Source: an uncultured Clostridia bacterium (lineage in GTDB: Bacteria > Bacillota > Clostridia > Lachnospirales > Anaerotignaceae). Taken from it: a stretch of 64,000 nucleotides of DNA. The stretch spans positions 1-64,000 of the forward strand of contig CAJTZO010000012.1 in the NCBI GenBank assembly GCA_910583755.1, written 5' to 3'. Positions 40,451 to 49,665 of this stretch are shown piece by piece (position 1 is the stretch's first letter; every line of letters begins with the position of its first letter). The translations under genes were made by a program, and so were the position numbers. The notes below the pieces were generated by a model. The model had not been told where the DNA came from and did not search any database. It was given only the letters and a program-made list of their open reading frames with translations.

Positions 40451-41518
40451 TTAATTTTTGCGAAGTTTTACAAAATTTGCTGCATTTTTACGTCGGTTTT
40501 CATCAATTGCTGCATAATGTTTTTTGGTAGTATTCACATCAGAATGTCCTAAGGCATCAGCAACTAAATAAATATCCCCTGTTTCTTGATAAAGAGAAGT
40601 GGCATAGGTACTGCGTAATTTATGTGGTGATATTTTTTTAGTAGGGATAACAATACGAGCATATTTTTTAACAATATTTTGGACAGAACGTGTTGTAATT
40701 CTAGTACCTTGATTCGATAAGAAAAGTGCTTCTTCTTTTTCTGACTTCTTTTTTTGTTGTTCTCTTTGCGCAATGTAATCTACTAGTGTTTCTTGTACTT
40801 CCTCATTAAAATAAAGGGTAAATTCATTCCCACCTTTTCGCACCACTTTGACACTATTGTTTTTAAAATCAATATCATTCATATTAATACCAACACATTC
40901 AGAGATACGCATACCTGTACCTAAAAGCAGGGAAATCAATGCTAAATCTCTTTTTTTACTGCGTGCAATACGGGCTTTTTGTCTATGAGTCATCGCATCT
41001 GTATTACAATTTTCTACAAGATTTAATAATTCTGTTACTTCGTTTTTATCTAAATGAATAATTTGTTTATCATGTATTTTAAAAGATTCTACAACATCAG
41101 CAGGATTTGCAGATATTTTTTCTTTTTTATAAAAAAAACGATACATTGCACGAATTGCAGCTAATTTTCGTGCTTTTCCTTTTTCACCATTGGAAATATC
41201 TATTGTTTTATTGGTATCAGGGATTGCTTTTTGATAATATGTAATATATTCTAAAAAGCAATCAATGTCATCTGCTTTGACTTTTTCAAGACAAGTAATA
41301 TCCATATCATCAAAAGGGATTCCTTTTAGTTTTTTATGGTGTTCTGACAAATATTGAAAAAAAAGTTTTAAATCATAGGCATAGCTGACACGTGTTTTTA
41401 TCGCTGTTTTATTTGAAATTCCTCGGAAAAATTCTCCTAAAAAATCAGGTAATTCTTCTAAAAGTGCACGTAAACGAAGGGTATACTTTATTTTTTCTTC
41501 TTCTTGATAGGTACTCAT
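40451..41518 (-). CDS. Tyrosine recombinase, XerS-like
   Basis: 355 aa. The N-terminal SAM-like core-binding domain (about 30-140) is followed by a catalytic domain with all residues visible: first Arg in GTGMRISE, the HKLR box (SPHKLRSTYATSLY), the GH of ALGHSDVNTTKKHY and the nucleophile tyrosine in that motif. Length and layout match XerS, the single chromosome-dimer recombinase of streptococci, rather than the 300-aa XerC/D. It lies between the ttcA-like and nudix genes in a tight row, so it is likely a housekeeping gene and not the phage module's integrase, though it is only 2 kb from it. Confidence 0.88.
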   Translation of the reverse strand: MSTYQEEEKIKYTLRLRALLEELPDFLGEFFRGISNKTAIKTRVSYAYDLKLFFQYLSEHHKKLKGIPFDDMDITCLEKVKADDIDCFLEYITYYQKAIPDTNKTIDISNGEKGKARKLAAIRAMYRFFYKKEKISANPADVVESFKIHDKQIIHLDKNEVTELLNLVENCNTDAMTHRQKARIARSKKRDLALISLLLGTGMRISECVGINMNDIDFKNNSVKVVRKGGNEFTLYFNEEVQETLVDYIAQREQQKKKSEKEEALFLSNQGTRITTRSVQNIVKKYARIVIPTKKISPHKLRSTYATSLYQETGDIYLVADALGHSDVNTTKKHYAAIDENRRKNAANFVKLRKN

Positions 41519-41533
41519 ATTTTCCTTCCTTTC

Positions 41534-42250
41534 CTATTTTTTCCAACCTTTTAGGGAAGAACGTTGGATTGCACCAAATACTTTTTCTTGCAAGTTAGTA
41601 TAATTTTTGAAAAGCATTTGGAGCAGTTCTTTGGTTTCTTGTCTTTTGGTGTTGCCGTCTGCCTGACAGGTGTTTTTTACAATGGAGATACCACTTTTTT
41701 GGATAAAGCTTTTTATTTCTGGTTCTGGTACATACATAAGAGGACGAATGGAATAAATTTGTTTTCTATCTAAAAAGCTAACAGGAGAAAAGCAGTTTAT
41801 CCGCCCTTCATAAAAAAGAGACATAAAAAAGGTTTCTACCACATCATCTTTATTATGCCCTAGTGCAACTTTGTTACAACCAAGTTGTTCTGCCATATCA
41901 TTTAAAGCACCTTTTCGCATTTTGGCACAAAGAGAACAAGGATTTTTTTCTTTTCTTTCATGAAATATAATTTCACCAATCTCTGTAGAAACTAAAGTGT
42001 AATGTACGCCAATTTCATCACAAAATGCTTGTACATCATCATAATTTGCACCGGGTAAACCAAGAGATACAGTAATTGCTTCTAGTTCAAAATGTTTTGG
42101 ATAAAAACGCTGTAAATTTTTAAGCGCTAAAAGCAAACAGATACTGTCTTTTCCACCAGAAACGCCAACGGCAATTTTGTCTCCTTCTTCAATCATATGA
42201 TAATCTTCTACTGCGCGGCGGACATAGCTTAATAACTTTTGTAATTTCAT
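41534..42250 (-). CDS. TtcA/TtuA-family PP-loop tRNA-thiolation-like protein
   Basis: 238 aa from ATG 42250, preceded by ATAGGGGG; a longer frame to 42361 has no ribosome site. An N-type ATP pyrophosphatase with PP-loop VSGGKDSICLLLAL, the NPCSLCAKMRKGAL cysteine pair and a third cysteine in IVKNTCQADGN, consistent with an Fe-S-dependent sulfur transferase. E. coli TtcA makes 2-thiocytidine at tRNA position 32; clostridial proteins of this size have less certain targets. First gene of the ttcA-xer-nudix row (16-base gap to xer). Confidence 0.85.
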   Translation of the reverse strand: MKLQKLLSYVRRAVEDYHMIEEGDKIAVGVSGGKDSICLLLALKNLQRFYPKHFELEAITVSLGLPGANYDDVQAFCDEIGVHYTLVSTEIGEIIFHERKEKNPCSLCAKMRKGALNDMAEQLGCNKVALGHNKDDVVETFFMSLFYEGRINCFSPVSFLDRKQIYSIRPLMYVPEPEIKSFIQKSGISIVKNTCQADGNTKRQETKELLQMLFKNYTNLQEKVFGAIQRSSLKGWKK

Positions 42251-42536
42251 AAAAAACCCCCTATTTTTGTTAGTCCACTTTCTTGGAAAAAAGTTTGACA
42301 AAAAACTTTGATGACTGTGCGATGAAGTGAAATGTTTTGTTAAATGACAATAAATCTCCATCCGAAAAAATAAAAAATTTTCCTTTCTGTTTTATTTGCA
42401 AAAGATAAAATTTTTTATTTTTATATCATTATACTAAAAAATTTTAGAAATAAAAAGTATTACTATGCTTTTTTAGAAATAAGGGATATAATGAAATTGT
42501 ATTATTTTTTATAACAGAAAGAAAGGGGTGTTTTAT

Positions 42537-43727
42537 ATGAAAAAAATGGGCATTTTTATTTTATTATTCTTTTGTATCAGTATGGGATTTTTAGGCTGTA
42601 AACAACAGGAAAAACCGATAGAACAAATAGAAGAAATCAAAGAAGTGGAAGAAGTATCATCTGCGGCAGAAAAAAAAGAGACATTTTTAAACCAAAAGAT
42701 TGCCAGTATGACAATAGAGCAAAAAGTTGGACAGCTTTTTTTCTGTGCATTCCGTCGAGATAGTAATAATGTACCGATTACCATGTGGAATGAAACCATA
42801 GAAAATATGATGCAACAATATCCCATTGGCGGCGTTGTGTTGTTTGGAGAAAATATTGATACTGCCGAGCAAACAAAACAGTTGATTGCAGATTTTCAAA
42901 GCCATACAGAAATACCATTATTTATTGGAATAGATGAAGAAGGTGGACGAGTGAGCAGACTTCATGCAAGTGGGAATTTAGAAGTAGTAAAAGTTCCTGC
43001 TGCCCAAAAAATTGGTGATACAAAGGACACAAATGTTGCTTATGATATGGCGAGTGAGATAGGCAAGGAATTATATTTTCTTGGATTTAATGTTGATTTT
43101 GCACCAGTAGCAGATGTCAATACCAATCCAAACAATACTGTAATAGGAGATAGGGCTTTTGCCAGTGACCCAATAGAAGCAGGAGAAATGGTAGTTGCTT
43201 TTATTCATGGGTTACATGCAAATCAGATTAGTGCTTGTGTCAAACATTTTCCGGGTCATGGTGACACAACAGAAGATAGCCATAAGGGTATGGCAGTAGC
43301 AAAGCGCACATTAGAAGAAATGGAGCAAACAGAATGGCTTCCGTTTAAAAAGGCAATGGAACAGGGCGTGGAATTTGTAATGGCGGGACATATTACAACA
43401 CCAAATGCTACAACAGATGATTTCCCAGCTTCTTTATCTTATGAGATGTTAACGGAACAATTAAGAAATCATTTGAATTTTCAAGGAATTATTATTACAG
43501 ATGCTTTAGATATGGGAGCTGTAACACAATATGAAGATGCTTCTTTTATGGCAATCAAAGCGGGTGCAGATATGGCATTGATGCCGTTTGAATTGGAAAA
43601 ATCCTATAATAATTTGTGTAATGCAGTAAAAGAAGGAGAAATATCAGAGCAGGAATTAGATAAAAAGGTAAAAAGAATCTTATCTTTAAAGTATGATAAG
43701 GGATATTTTGAAAATGTAACAAATTAA
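42537..43727 (+). CDS. Beta-N-acetylhexosaminidase lipoprotein (GH3, NagZ-like)
   Basis: 396 aa from ATG 42537, six bases after AAAGGGGTG. A lipoprotein signal peptide ends in the lipobox FLGC (Cys at about 21), so the enzyme sits on the outer face of the membrane. The GH3 domain has GIDEEGGRVSRLH, FAPVADVNTNPNNTVIGDRAF, the catalytic loop KHFPGHGDTTEDSHKG with the His/Asp dyad, and ITDALDMGAV with the nucleophile Asp. It removes GlcNAc from peptidoglycan fragments during wall turnover. Monocistronic. The 286 bases upstream are AT-rich, with no clear promoter apart from a TATAAT at about 42486. Confidence 0.92.
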   Translation: MKKMGIFILLFFCISMGFLGCKQQEKPIEQIEEIKEVEEVSSAAEKKETFLNQKIASMTIEQKVGQLFFCAFRRDSNNVPITMWNETIENMMQQYPIGGVVLFGENIDTAEQTKQLIADFQSHTEIPLFIGIDEEGGRVSRLHASGNLEVVKVPAAQKIGDTKDTNVAYDMASEIGKELYFLGFNVDFAPVADVNTNPNNTVIGDRAFASDPIEAGEMVVAFIHGLHANQISACVKHFPGHGDTTEDSHKGMAVAKRTLEEMEQTEWLPFKKAMEQGVEFVMAGHITTPNATTDDFPASLSYEMLTEQLRNHLNFQGIIITDALDMGAVTQYEDASFMAIKAGADMALMPFELEKSYNNLCNAVKEGEISEQELDKKVKRILSLKYDKGYFENVTN

Positions 43728-43740
43728 TAATATCACACTA

Positions 43741-43849
43741 TTGAAAGTATACAAAAAAATTATTATAATAATAGTCAAACTCTTTTATAAAAGAAACTTT
43801 TTTAGGAAATAAAGTATTGTACGATAAAAACAGGGGTTACAGTACAATA
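43741..43849 (+). promoter_or_regulatory. Promoter and leader inverted repeat of rel
   Basis: TTGAAA (43741-43746) and TATAAT (43764-43769) with a 17-base spacer form a near-consensus promoter. The transcript would have a leader of about 125 bases with an 8-bp inverted repeat TATTGTAC/GTACAATA (43815-43822, 43842-43849), which could form a hairpin or bind a protein. No T run follows, so it is not a simple terminator. Confidence 0.65.
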
Positions 43850-43900
43850 GGAAACATTAAAATAAAGTCCTTTTTTGTATAAAATTGGAGAGGTGATTTT

Positions 43901-46117
43901 GTGAGGATAGAAGAAGAATTATACAAAGAGCTTATTGATAAAATGAATACCTATCACCCAACAAAAGAATTTGATATGATAGAAAAAGCATATCGTTTAG
44001 CAGTGGAGGCACACAAAGACCAAAAAAGAAAATCAGGGGAACCTTATATTATCCACCCCTTAAAAGTTGCTTATATATTGGCAGAATTGGAATTAGATAA
44101 AGAAAGTATTACAGCAGGTATTTTGCATGATACGATTGAAGATACACCTTATACCTATGATGACATTGCCAATCTTTTTAATGTTGAGGTAGCGAATCTT
44201 GTAGATGGTGTTACAAAATTGGGTAAATTGTCTTATACAACAAAAGAAGAAATGCAGGCAGAAAATTATAGAAAAATGTTTATGGCTATGGCAAAAGATA
44301 TTCGTGTTATCTTAATCAAGTTGGCTGACCGTCTGCATAATATGAGAACACTGAACTATATGACAGAAGCAAAACAAAGGGAAAAGGCGCAGGAAACGAT
44401 TGATATTTATGCACCTTTAGCCCATAGATTAGGTATTTCTAAAATTAGAACCGAAATGGAAGACCTTTGTTTTAAATATCTTAATCCAGATGCTTATAGC
44501 GATTTAAAAGAAAAAATTGAAAGAAAACAAATTGAAAGAGAAGCTTTTGTAAAATCTATTGTCAATGATTTAAAACAAAGAATGGAACAGGCAGGCATAA
44601 AAGGAAAAGTGGAAGGAAGAAGTAAACACTATTTTAGTATTTATAAAAAAATGGTGAATCAAAAGAAAACACTAGACCAGATTTATGATTTATTTGCAGT
44701 AAGAGCGATTGTGGATACTGTTCAAGACTGTTATGGTGTTTTGGGTGTTGTTCATACGATGTATACACCTATGCCCGGAAGATTTAAAGATTATATTGCT
44801 ATGCCCAAACCAAATATGTATCAATCTTTGCATAATACATTGATAGGTCCAGAAGGGGAACCATTTGAGGTACAGATTCGAACATGGGAAATGCACCGCA
44901 CAAGTGAATATGGTATTGCTGCCCATTGGAAGTACAAAGAGGGCGGTAAAAATGGTAATAATAAAAAAGGTGGCAGTGAAGAAGCAAAATTAACATGGTT
45001 GCGTCAAATTTTGGAATGGCAGCAAGATATGGCGGATAATAAAGAATATTTGGATACCATTAAGCTAGATTTGAATATCTTTAATGACCAAGTATATGCT
45101 TTTACACCACAAGGAAAAGTGATTAATTTACCAAAAGGCTCTACTACGATTGATTTTGCCTATATGATACATAGTGCAGTTGGCAATAAAATGGTAGGAG
45201 CAAGAGTAAATAATAAAATGGTTTCCATTGAATATAAAATACAAAATGGAGACAGGATTGAAATACTCACCTCGCAAAATTCAAAAGGACCCAGCAGAGA
45301 CTGGCTTTCTGTGGTAAAAAGTTCTCAAGCAAGAACAAAAATTAATCAATGGTTTAAAAAAGAATTTAAGGAAGAAAATATTTTAAAAGGTAGAGAACTG
45401 ATTGACAAAGATATTAAAAAGAAAAATTATATATCATCTGAATTATTTAAAGCGGAATGGATGGAAATTGTATTAAATAAATTTGGCTTTAAAAATTGGG
45501 ACGCTCTTTGTGCCGCAGTAGGACATGGTGGGGTAAAAGAGGGACAGGTTACCAATAGACTCATAGAAGAATTTTTGAGAGAAAAGAAAAAGGAACAAAA
45601 CACATTATTAGATGTTTTGAATCATGAAACAATACAAAAATTAGAAAGACATAAAAGTAAAAGTGGAGTCATTGTAAAAGGAGTAGGAGATGTAGCAGTC
45701 CATTTTTCAAAATGTTGTAATCCTGTACCCGGTGATGAAATTGTTGGTTTTGTTACAAGAGGGCGTGGTGTCACGATACACAGAACAGATTGTATCAATA
45801 TTATGAATTTGATGGAAGAAGAAAGAAACAGATTAATTGAAGCAGAGTGGGATATCGAAACAAAAGGCATGGCAGACATAACTTATTTAGCTTCTATTCG
45901 TATTATTGGTACAGATAGAGTTGGTTTGATGATGGAAGTTTCAAGAGTATTTAATGATGAAGATGTTTCTGTAAAATCACTAACCATTAAAACAACAAAA
46001 GCAACAGCAATTTTTGATGTTGCAATTGAAATAAAAAACAAGGAACAATTAAATAGAATTATTACAAGATTAATGAAATTAAAAGATATACTGGAAATTG
46101 AACGTGTAGCAAATTAA
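43901..46117 (+). CDS. rel: Bifunctional (p)ppGpp synthetase/hydrolase
   Basis: 738 aa, GTG start after GGAGAGGTG. Domains in order: HD hydrolase (about 25-180; KRKSGEPYIIHPLKVA, ILHDTIEDT, LADRLHNMRT), synthetase (about 235-360; YDLFAVRAIVDTVQDCYGVLG, DYIAMPKPNMYQSLH), TGS (about 400-460; VYAFTPQGKVINLPKGSTTIDFAY), zinc-finger-like region (HFSKCCNPVPGDEIVGFVTRGRGVTIHR) and C-terminal ACT (about 660-735). Both catalytic sites look intact, so it makes and degrades the stringent-response alarmone. First gene of a likely rel-dtd-hemZ operon, the usual Firmicutes order for rel-dtd. Confidence 0.96.
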   Translation: MRIEEELYKELIDKMNTYHPTKEFDMIEKAYRLAVEAHKDQKRKSGEPYIIHPLKVAYILAELELDKESITAGILHDTIEDTPYTYDDIANLFNVEVANLVDGVTKLGKLSYTTKEEMQAENYRKMFMAMAKDIRVILIKLADRLHNMRTLNYMTEAKQREKAQETIDIYAPLAHRLGISKIRTEMEDLCFKYLNPDAYSDLKEKIERKQIEREAFVKSIVNDLKQRMEQAGIKGKVEGRSKHYFSIYKKMVNQKKTLDQIYDLFAVRAIVDTVQDCYGVLGVVHTMYTPMPGRFKDYIAMPKPNMYQSLHNTLIGPEGEPFEVQIRTWEMHRTSEYGIAAHWKYKEGGKNGNNKKGGSEEAKLTWLRQILEWQQDMADNKEYLDTIKLDLNIFNDQVYAFTPQGKVINLPKGSTTIDFAYMIHSAVGNKMVGARVNNKMVSIEYKIQNGDRIEILTSQNSKGPSRDWLSVVKSSQARTKINQWFKKEFKEENILKGRELIDKDIKKKNYISSELFKAEWMEIVLNKFGFKNWDALCAAVGHGGVKEGQVTNRLIEEFLREKKKEQNTLLDVLNHETIQKLERHKSKSGVIVKGVGDVAVHFSKCCNPVPGDEIVGFVTRGRGVTIHRTDCINIMNLMEEERNRLIEAEWDIETKGMADITYLASIRIIGTDRVGLMMEVSRVFNDEDVSVKSLTIKTTKATAIFDVAIEIKNKEQLNRIITRLMKLKDILEIERVAN

Positions 46118-46130
46118 AAAGGAGAAGAAT

Positions 46131-46583
46131 ATGAGAGCAGTATTACAAAGGGTAGCAAAAGGCAGTGTCACAGTAGAGGGAAAGGTTATTGGACAAATTG
46201 AAAAAGGAATTATGGTTTTATTTGGAATGCAGGAAAGTGATGATGATAGAGTAATTGAATATATGCTAGATAAAGTAATCAATATGCGCATTTTTGAGGA
46301 TAGTGAAGGAAAAATGAATCTTTCTTTGCTGGATATAGCAGGAGAGCTTTTGATTGTACCAAACTTTACATTATATGGTGATGCTAGAAAAGGCAGACGT
46401 CCCGGTTATTCCAGTGGTGCTGCACCAGCCATTGCAAGTGGTATTTTTGATAAATTGGTAGCACATGCACAAACATTGCCAGTAAAAAAAGTGGCAACAG
46501 GACAATTTCAAGCAGATATGCAGGTAGAAATTGTAAATGATGGTCCAGTTACGATATTATTAGACAGTGAAAAGAATTTTTGA
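46131..46583 (+). CDS. dtd: D-aminoacyl-tRNA deacylase
   Basis: 150 aa, ATG after AAAGGAG. MRAVLQRVAKGSVTVEGK at the start, the active-site NLSLLDIAGELLIVPNFTLYGD with SLLD-like and NFTLY motifs, and GRRPGYSSGAAPAIA give the DTD signature (SQFTL and GP-type loops; here the second site reads NDGPVTILLDSE). It removes D-amino acids mischarged on tRNA. It follows rel by 13 bases, the canonical neighbour. Confidence 0.95.
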   Translation: MRAVLQRVAKGSVTVEGKVIGQIEKGIMVLFGMQESDDDRVIEYMLDKVINMRIFEDSEGKMNLSLLDIAGELLIVPNFTLYGDARKGRRPGYSSGAAPAIASGIFDKLVAHAQTLPVKKVATGQFQADMQVEIVNDGPVTILLDSEKNF

Positions 46584-46594
46584 GGAATAAAGTA

Positions 46595-48085
46595 ATGATA
46601 TATTTTATTGTGAAAGGGCACACCTTAGAACATGATGTACAAACGATAATACAGGTATTTTATCCTAATTTACATTATTATGTGGTAGAGGAGCCAAAAC
46701 AGCAAGGAATTACTATAGAAAGTAGATTACAACAAGGGCAGTCTATTGCAATTTTTTATGAAAATGGTGTCAAAAAGCAGCAAGCGGTGATGGAATATCA
46801 AGAATTGACCATAAAAGAGAAAAAAAGAGTAATCAAGGGTGCTATCTATCAACTTTTAAGACAAATAACAGGAATCCGTCCGCAATGGGGTTTTGTGACT
46901 GGTGTACGCCCTGCAAAAACTATAAATGAACTTTTAGATAAAGGATATACAGAGCAACAATGTTTACAATATATGATGGATGGCTATGACGTCACAGAAA
47001 AAAAGGCAAAAATTTCCCTAGAAGTAGCAAAAGAAGAAAGAGAAATTCTTTCTCAAAATAAACAAAATGATATTAGTTTATATGTAGGGATTCCATTTTG
47101 CCCAACAAGATGCCTGTATTGTTCTTTTACTTCTTATCCGTTGACGCAATATCAAAATAAGGTATGGGATTATCTGGAAGCTTTACGAAAAGAATTATGT
47201 TTTTTAGGAGAGTATGCACAACCGTTTGATTTAAAAACAGTGTATATCGGTGGCGGCACTCCAACCTCTTTAACAGCAGAACAAATGAAATTTTTGCTTG
47301 ATGTTTTATCACAGCATTTTGATTTAAAAAAAGATGGGCTGGAATTTTGTGTAGAAGCAGGTAGACCAGATACCATTACAAAAGAAAAATTAGCTGTGAT
47401 GAAAGAATATGCTGTGAATCGCATTTCTATCAATCCACAAACAATGAATCAAAAAACATTAGATTTGATAGGAAGAAAGCACACAGTAGAAGAAATCAAA
47501 GAAATATTTTATGTTGCACGAGAGTTGGGATATGATACCATTAATATGGATTTGATACTTGGCTTACCAGAAGAAACAGCGCAAGATGTAGAACATACCA
47601 TGCGGCAAATAGAAGAATTACAGCCAGATAATTTGACAATTCATACACTAGCAGTTAAAAGAGCTTCCCGCTTAAAAGAAAAATTTGATTTGTATACCCT
47701 TACCAAAGCAGAAGAACTGGAAAAGATGTTATCTATTTCTGAAGAGTATGCACGAAAAATGAATATGAAGCCATATTATATGTATCGACAGAAAAATATG
47801 GTGGGAAATTTTGAAAATGTAGGATATTGCACTTTAGGAAAAGAATGCATTTATAATGTACAAATTATGGAGGAAAAGCAAACAATATTAGCAGCAGGAG
47901 CAGGTGCAAGCACAAAAACAATTGATTTTCGTGAAAACAGAATTGAAAGAATATTTAATGTAAAAAGTGTGGAGGACTATATTGCACGCATTGATGAAAT
48001 GATTCACAAAAAACTTACTTTCTTGGAAGAAAGTAAGCAAAGAACTTTTAATTTAGGTTCACAAGATAGAATGAAAAATGTTTAG
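46595..48085 (+). CDS. hemZ: Coproporphyrinogen III oxidase-like radical SAM protein HemZ
   Basis: 496 aa from ATG 46595 with TGAGGA nine bases upstream; a TTG at 46580 would overlap dtd. The [4Fe-4S]/SAM motif is CPTRCLYC in YVGIPFCPTRCLYCSFTS, followed by TVYIGGGTPTSLTAEQ and INPQTMNQKTLDLIGRKHT, the pattern of oxygen-independent coproporphyrinogen oxidase relatives, with a HemZ-specific N-terminal domain (about 1-150). It acts in anaerobic haem-type tetrapyrrole metabolism, though not every HemZ is a proven oxidase. The last 20 residues, after KLTFLEES, are encoded by a tandem repeat that continues beyond the stop. Confidence 0.9.
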   Translation: MIYFIVKGHTLEHDVQTIIQVFYPNLHYYVVEEPKQQGITIESRLQQGQSIAIFYENGVKKQQAVMEYQELTIKEKKRVIKGAIYQLLRQITGIRPQWGFVTGVRPAKTINELLDKGYTEQQCLQYMMDGYDVTEKKAKISLEVAKEEREILSQNKQNDISLYVGIPFCPTRCLYCSFTSYPLTQYQNKVWDYLEALRKELCFLGEYAQPFDLKTVYIGGGTPTSLTAEQMKFLLDVLSQHFDLKKDGLEFCVEAGRPDTITKEKLAVMKEYAVNRISINPQTMNQKTLDLIGRKHTVEEIKEIFYVARELGYDTINMDLILGLPEETAQDVEHTMRQIEELQPDNLTIHTLAVKRASRLKEKFDLYTLTKAEELEKMLSISEEYARKMNMKPYYMYRQKNMVGNFENVGYCTLGKECIYNVQIMEEKQTILAAGAGASTKTIDFRENRIERIFNVKSVEDYIARIDEMIHKKLTFLEESKQRTFNLGSQDRMKNV

Positions 48086-48224
48086 CAAACGACAACAGAA
48101 TGGAATTGAAAAAAACAAAACCTTGTCTTGAAAGAAAGTAAGCAAAGAACTTTTAATTTAGGTTCACAGGATAGAATGAAAAATGTTTCGTAAACAACAA
48201 CAAAATGGAATTGAAAAAACCTTG
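48021..48224 (+). repeat. 105-bp tandem duplication covering the hemZ 3' end
   Basis: Unit 1 (48021-48125) and unit 2 (48126-48224) are nearly identical and contain GAAAGTAAGCAAAGAAC, then TTTAGGTTCACA and AGATAGAATGAAAAATG. Unit 2 differs by a few substitutions and a 6-base deletion; a third copy begins at 48225 with TCTTGAAAA and breaks off. Unit 1 encodes the last 21 residues of HemZ and its stop, so unit 2 is a pseudo-copy of the gene's tail. Confidence 0.85.
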
Positions 48225-48271
48225 TCTTGAAAAAACATGGAACTTTAAAAGCAACATGCTCAAGGTTTTTT
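48214..48271 (+). terminator. Terminator of the rel-dtd-hemZ operon
   Basis: An 11-bp perfect inverted repeat, AAAAAACCTTG and CAAGGTTTTTT, encloses a 36-base loop and ends in a T run just before the hisS ribosome site. The right arm shares CTCAAGGTTTTTT with the element after the 189-aa gene at 22741. Confidence 0.6.
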
Positions 48272-48295
48272 GATTTTTATATAGGAGGGATTAAA

Positions 48296-49543
48296 TTGGC
48301 AGTTCAGCTAGTTAAGGGAACAAAAGATTTGTATGGCAGTGAGGTTTTACAATGGCAGACTTTAGAACAAAAAATACGTCAGCTTTGTGCGGTGTTTGGT
48401 ATAGGTGAAATGAGAACACCTATGTTTGAATTTACAGAATTATTTGCACGTGGAGTAGGAGAAACGACAGACATTGTACAAAAAGAAATGTATACTTTTA
48501 CGGATGATGGAAATAGAAGTTTAACATTGAGACCAGAGGGAACAGCAGGTACAGTAAGGGCATATATTGAACATGGTATGCATAATCAATCTCAACCCAC
48601 AAAATTATATTATATTTCGCCTACTTTTCGCTGTGAAAATACACAGGCAGGTAGACAAAGACAATTCCATCAATTTGGTGTTGAAATGTTTGGTTCTTAT
48701 AGTGCAGCACAGGATGCAGAAGCAATTTCTGTTGCAAGTACCTTGTTAGAACAGCTAGATGTAAAAAATGTGGAATTGTGTATCAATAGTTTAGGTTGTA
48801 CAGAATGTAGAAATCGATATAATCAAACACTAAAAGAATTTATTGCATCACATTTGGATAAACTGTGTGACACTTGTAAGGAAAGATATTTAAAAAATCC
48901 CCTTCGTGTTTTGGATTGTAAAGAAAAAAGCTGTCAAAGTGTGATTGCACAGGCTCCTTCTGTATTGGATTGCTTAGATGAAGAATGCACAACACATTTT
49001 CAAAAGGTACAATCTATTTTAAAAGAAATGGGAATTGCTTTTACAGTAGACCCTAAAATTGTAAGAGGATTGGATTATTATACAAGAACTGTATTTGAAT
49101 TTGTGTCAAATGGTTTGACTGTGTGCGGAGGTGGTCGTTATGACAATCTTGTAGAGGAATGTGGTGGAAAACCAACAGGAGCAGTAGGTTTTGGTATGGG
49201 GATAGAACGCTTGGTTATGATATTAGACCAGCAATGTCAAGTAGAAAGTGATACACTCGTTTATATTGGTTCTATGGGGGAAAAAGGACTGTTAAAAGCA
49301 CAAACATTGACATTACAGCTAAGAAAACAGGGTATTCATGCGGAATGTGACACTGTAGAAAGAAGTGTAAAAGCACAAATGAAATATGCGAATAAGATAA
49401 ATGCAAGATATTCTGTTGTGATTGGAGATACAGAAATAGAACAAAATCAAATAGAATTGAAACATATGCAGGAAGGTACAAAAGAAAATGTTGCTCTTTC
49501 TGATTTTGTAGAAATTATGAAACAAAAAAATAAAACTTTATAA
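48296..49543 (+). CDS. hisS: Histidyl-tRNA synthetase
   Basis: 415 aa from TTG 48296, seven bases after ATAGGAGGG, giving the normal HisRS start MAVQLVKGTKDLYG. An in-frame ATG further up (48227) would add 23 residues from the terminator region and has no ribosome site. Class II motifs: motif 2 YYISPTFRCENTQAGRQRQFHQFG, histidine-specific loops VRGLDYYTRTVFEF and GGGRYDNLVEECGG, motif 3 GFGMGIERLV, and a C-terminal anticodon domain. It charges tRNA-His. No T-box leader is visible. Confidence 0.95.
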   Translation: MAVQLVKGTKDLYGSEVLQWQTLEQKIRQLCAVFGIGEMRTPMFEFTELFARGVGETTDIVQKEMYTFTDDGNRSLTLRPEGTAGTVRAYIEHGMHNQSQPTKLYYISPTFRCENTQAGRQRQFHQFGVEMFGSYSAAQDAEAISVASTLLEQLDVKNVELCINSLGCTECRNRYNQTLKEFIASHLDKLCDTCKERYLKNPLRVLDCKEKSCQSVIAQAPSVLDCLDEECTTHFQKVQSILKEMGIAFTVDPKIVRGLDYYTRTVFEFVSNGLTVCGGGRYDNLVEECGGKPTGAVGFGMGIERLVMILDQQCQVESDTLVYIGSMGEKGLLKAQTLTLQLRKQGIHAECDTVERSVKAQMKYANKINARYSVVIGDTEIEQNQIELKHMQEGTKENVALSDFVEIMKQKNKTL

Positions 49544-49582
49544 AAAAAGACGGACAATATCTATTTCTTTTTTGAAAAAAGT

Positions 49583-49615
49583 AAAGACGTTGAAAATATT
49601 ATTTTCAACGTCTTT
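49583..49615. terminator. Terminator between hisS and the converging chemoreceptor
   Basis: A perfect 15-bp inverted repeat (AAAGACGTTGAAAAT with ATTTTCAACGTCTTT) with a tight loop lies 40 bases beyond hisS; the minus side continues ACTTTTTT, so it may work in both directions. Confidence 0.8.
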
Positions 49616-49665
49616 GTTATTCCTTTTCTTTTTGTTGTCAACCTATAAATTTCGCATCTGTTCTT

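Noticed and set aside
40451..41518. XerS-like recombinase as integrase of the phage module
   Set aside because: It lies in a tight co-directional row with ttcA-like and nudix genes, resembles chromosome-dimer recombinases, and no att repeats were found.
48227..48295. 23-residue N-terminal extension of HisS
   Set aside because: It reads through the terminator loop and lacks a ribosome site, while TTG 48296 has ATAGGAGGG and gives the standard HisRS start.
48086..48295. T-box leader upstream of hisS
   Set aside because: No AGGGTGGNACCGCG-like T-box sequence or specifier stem is visible; the region is a tandem repeat plus terminator.
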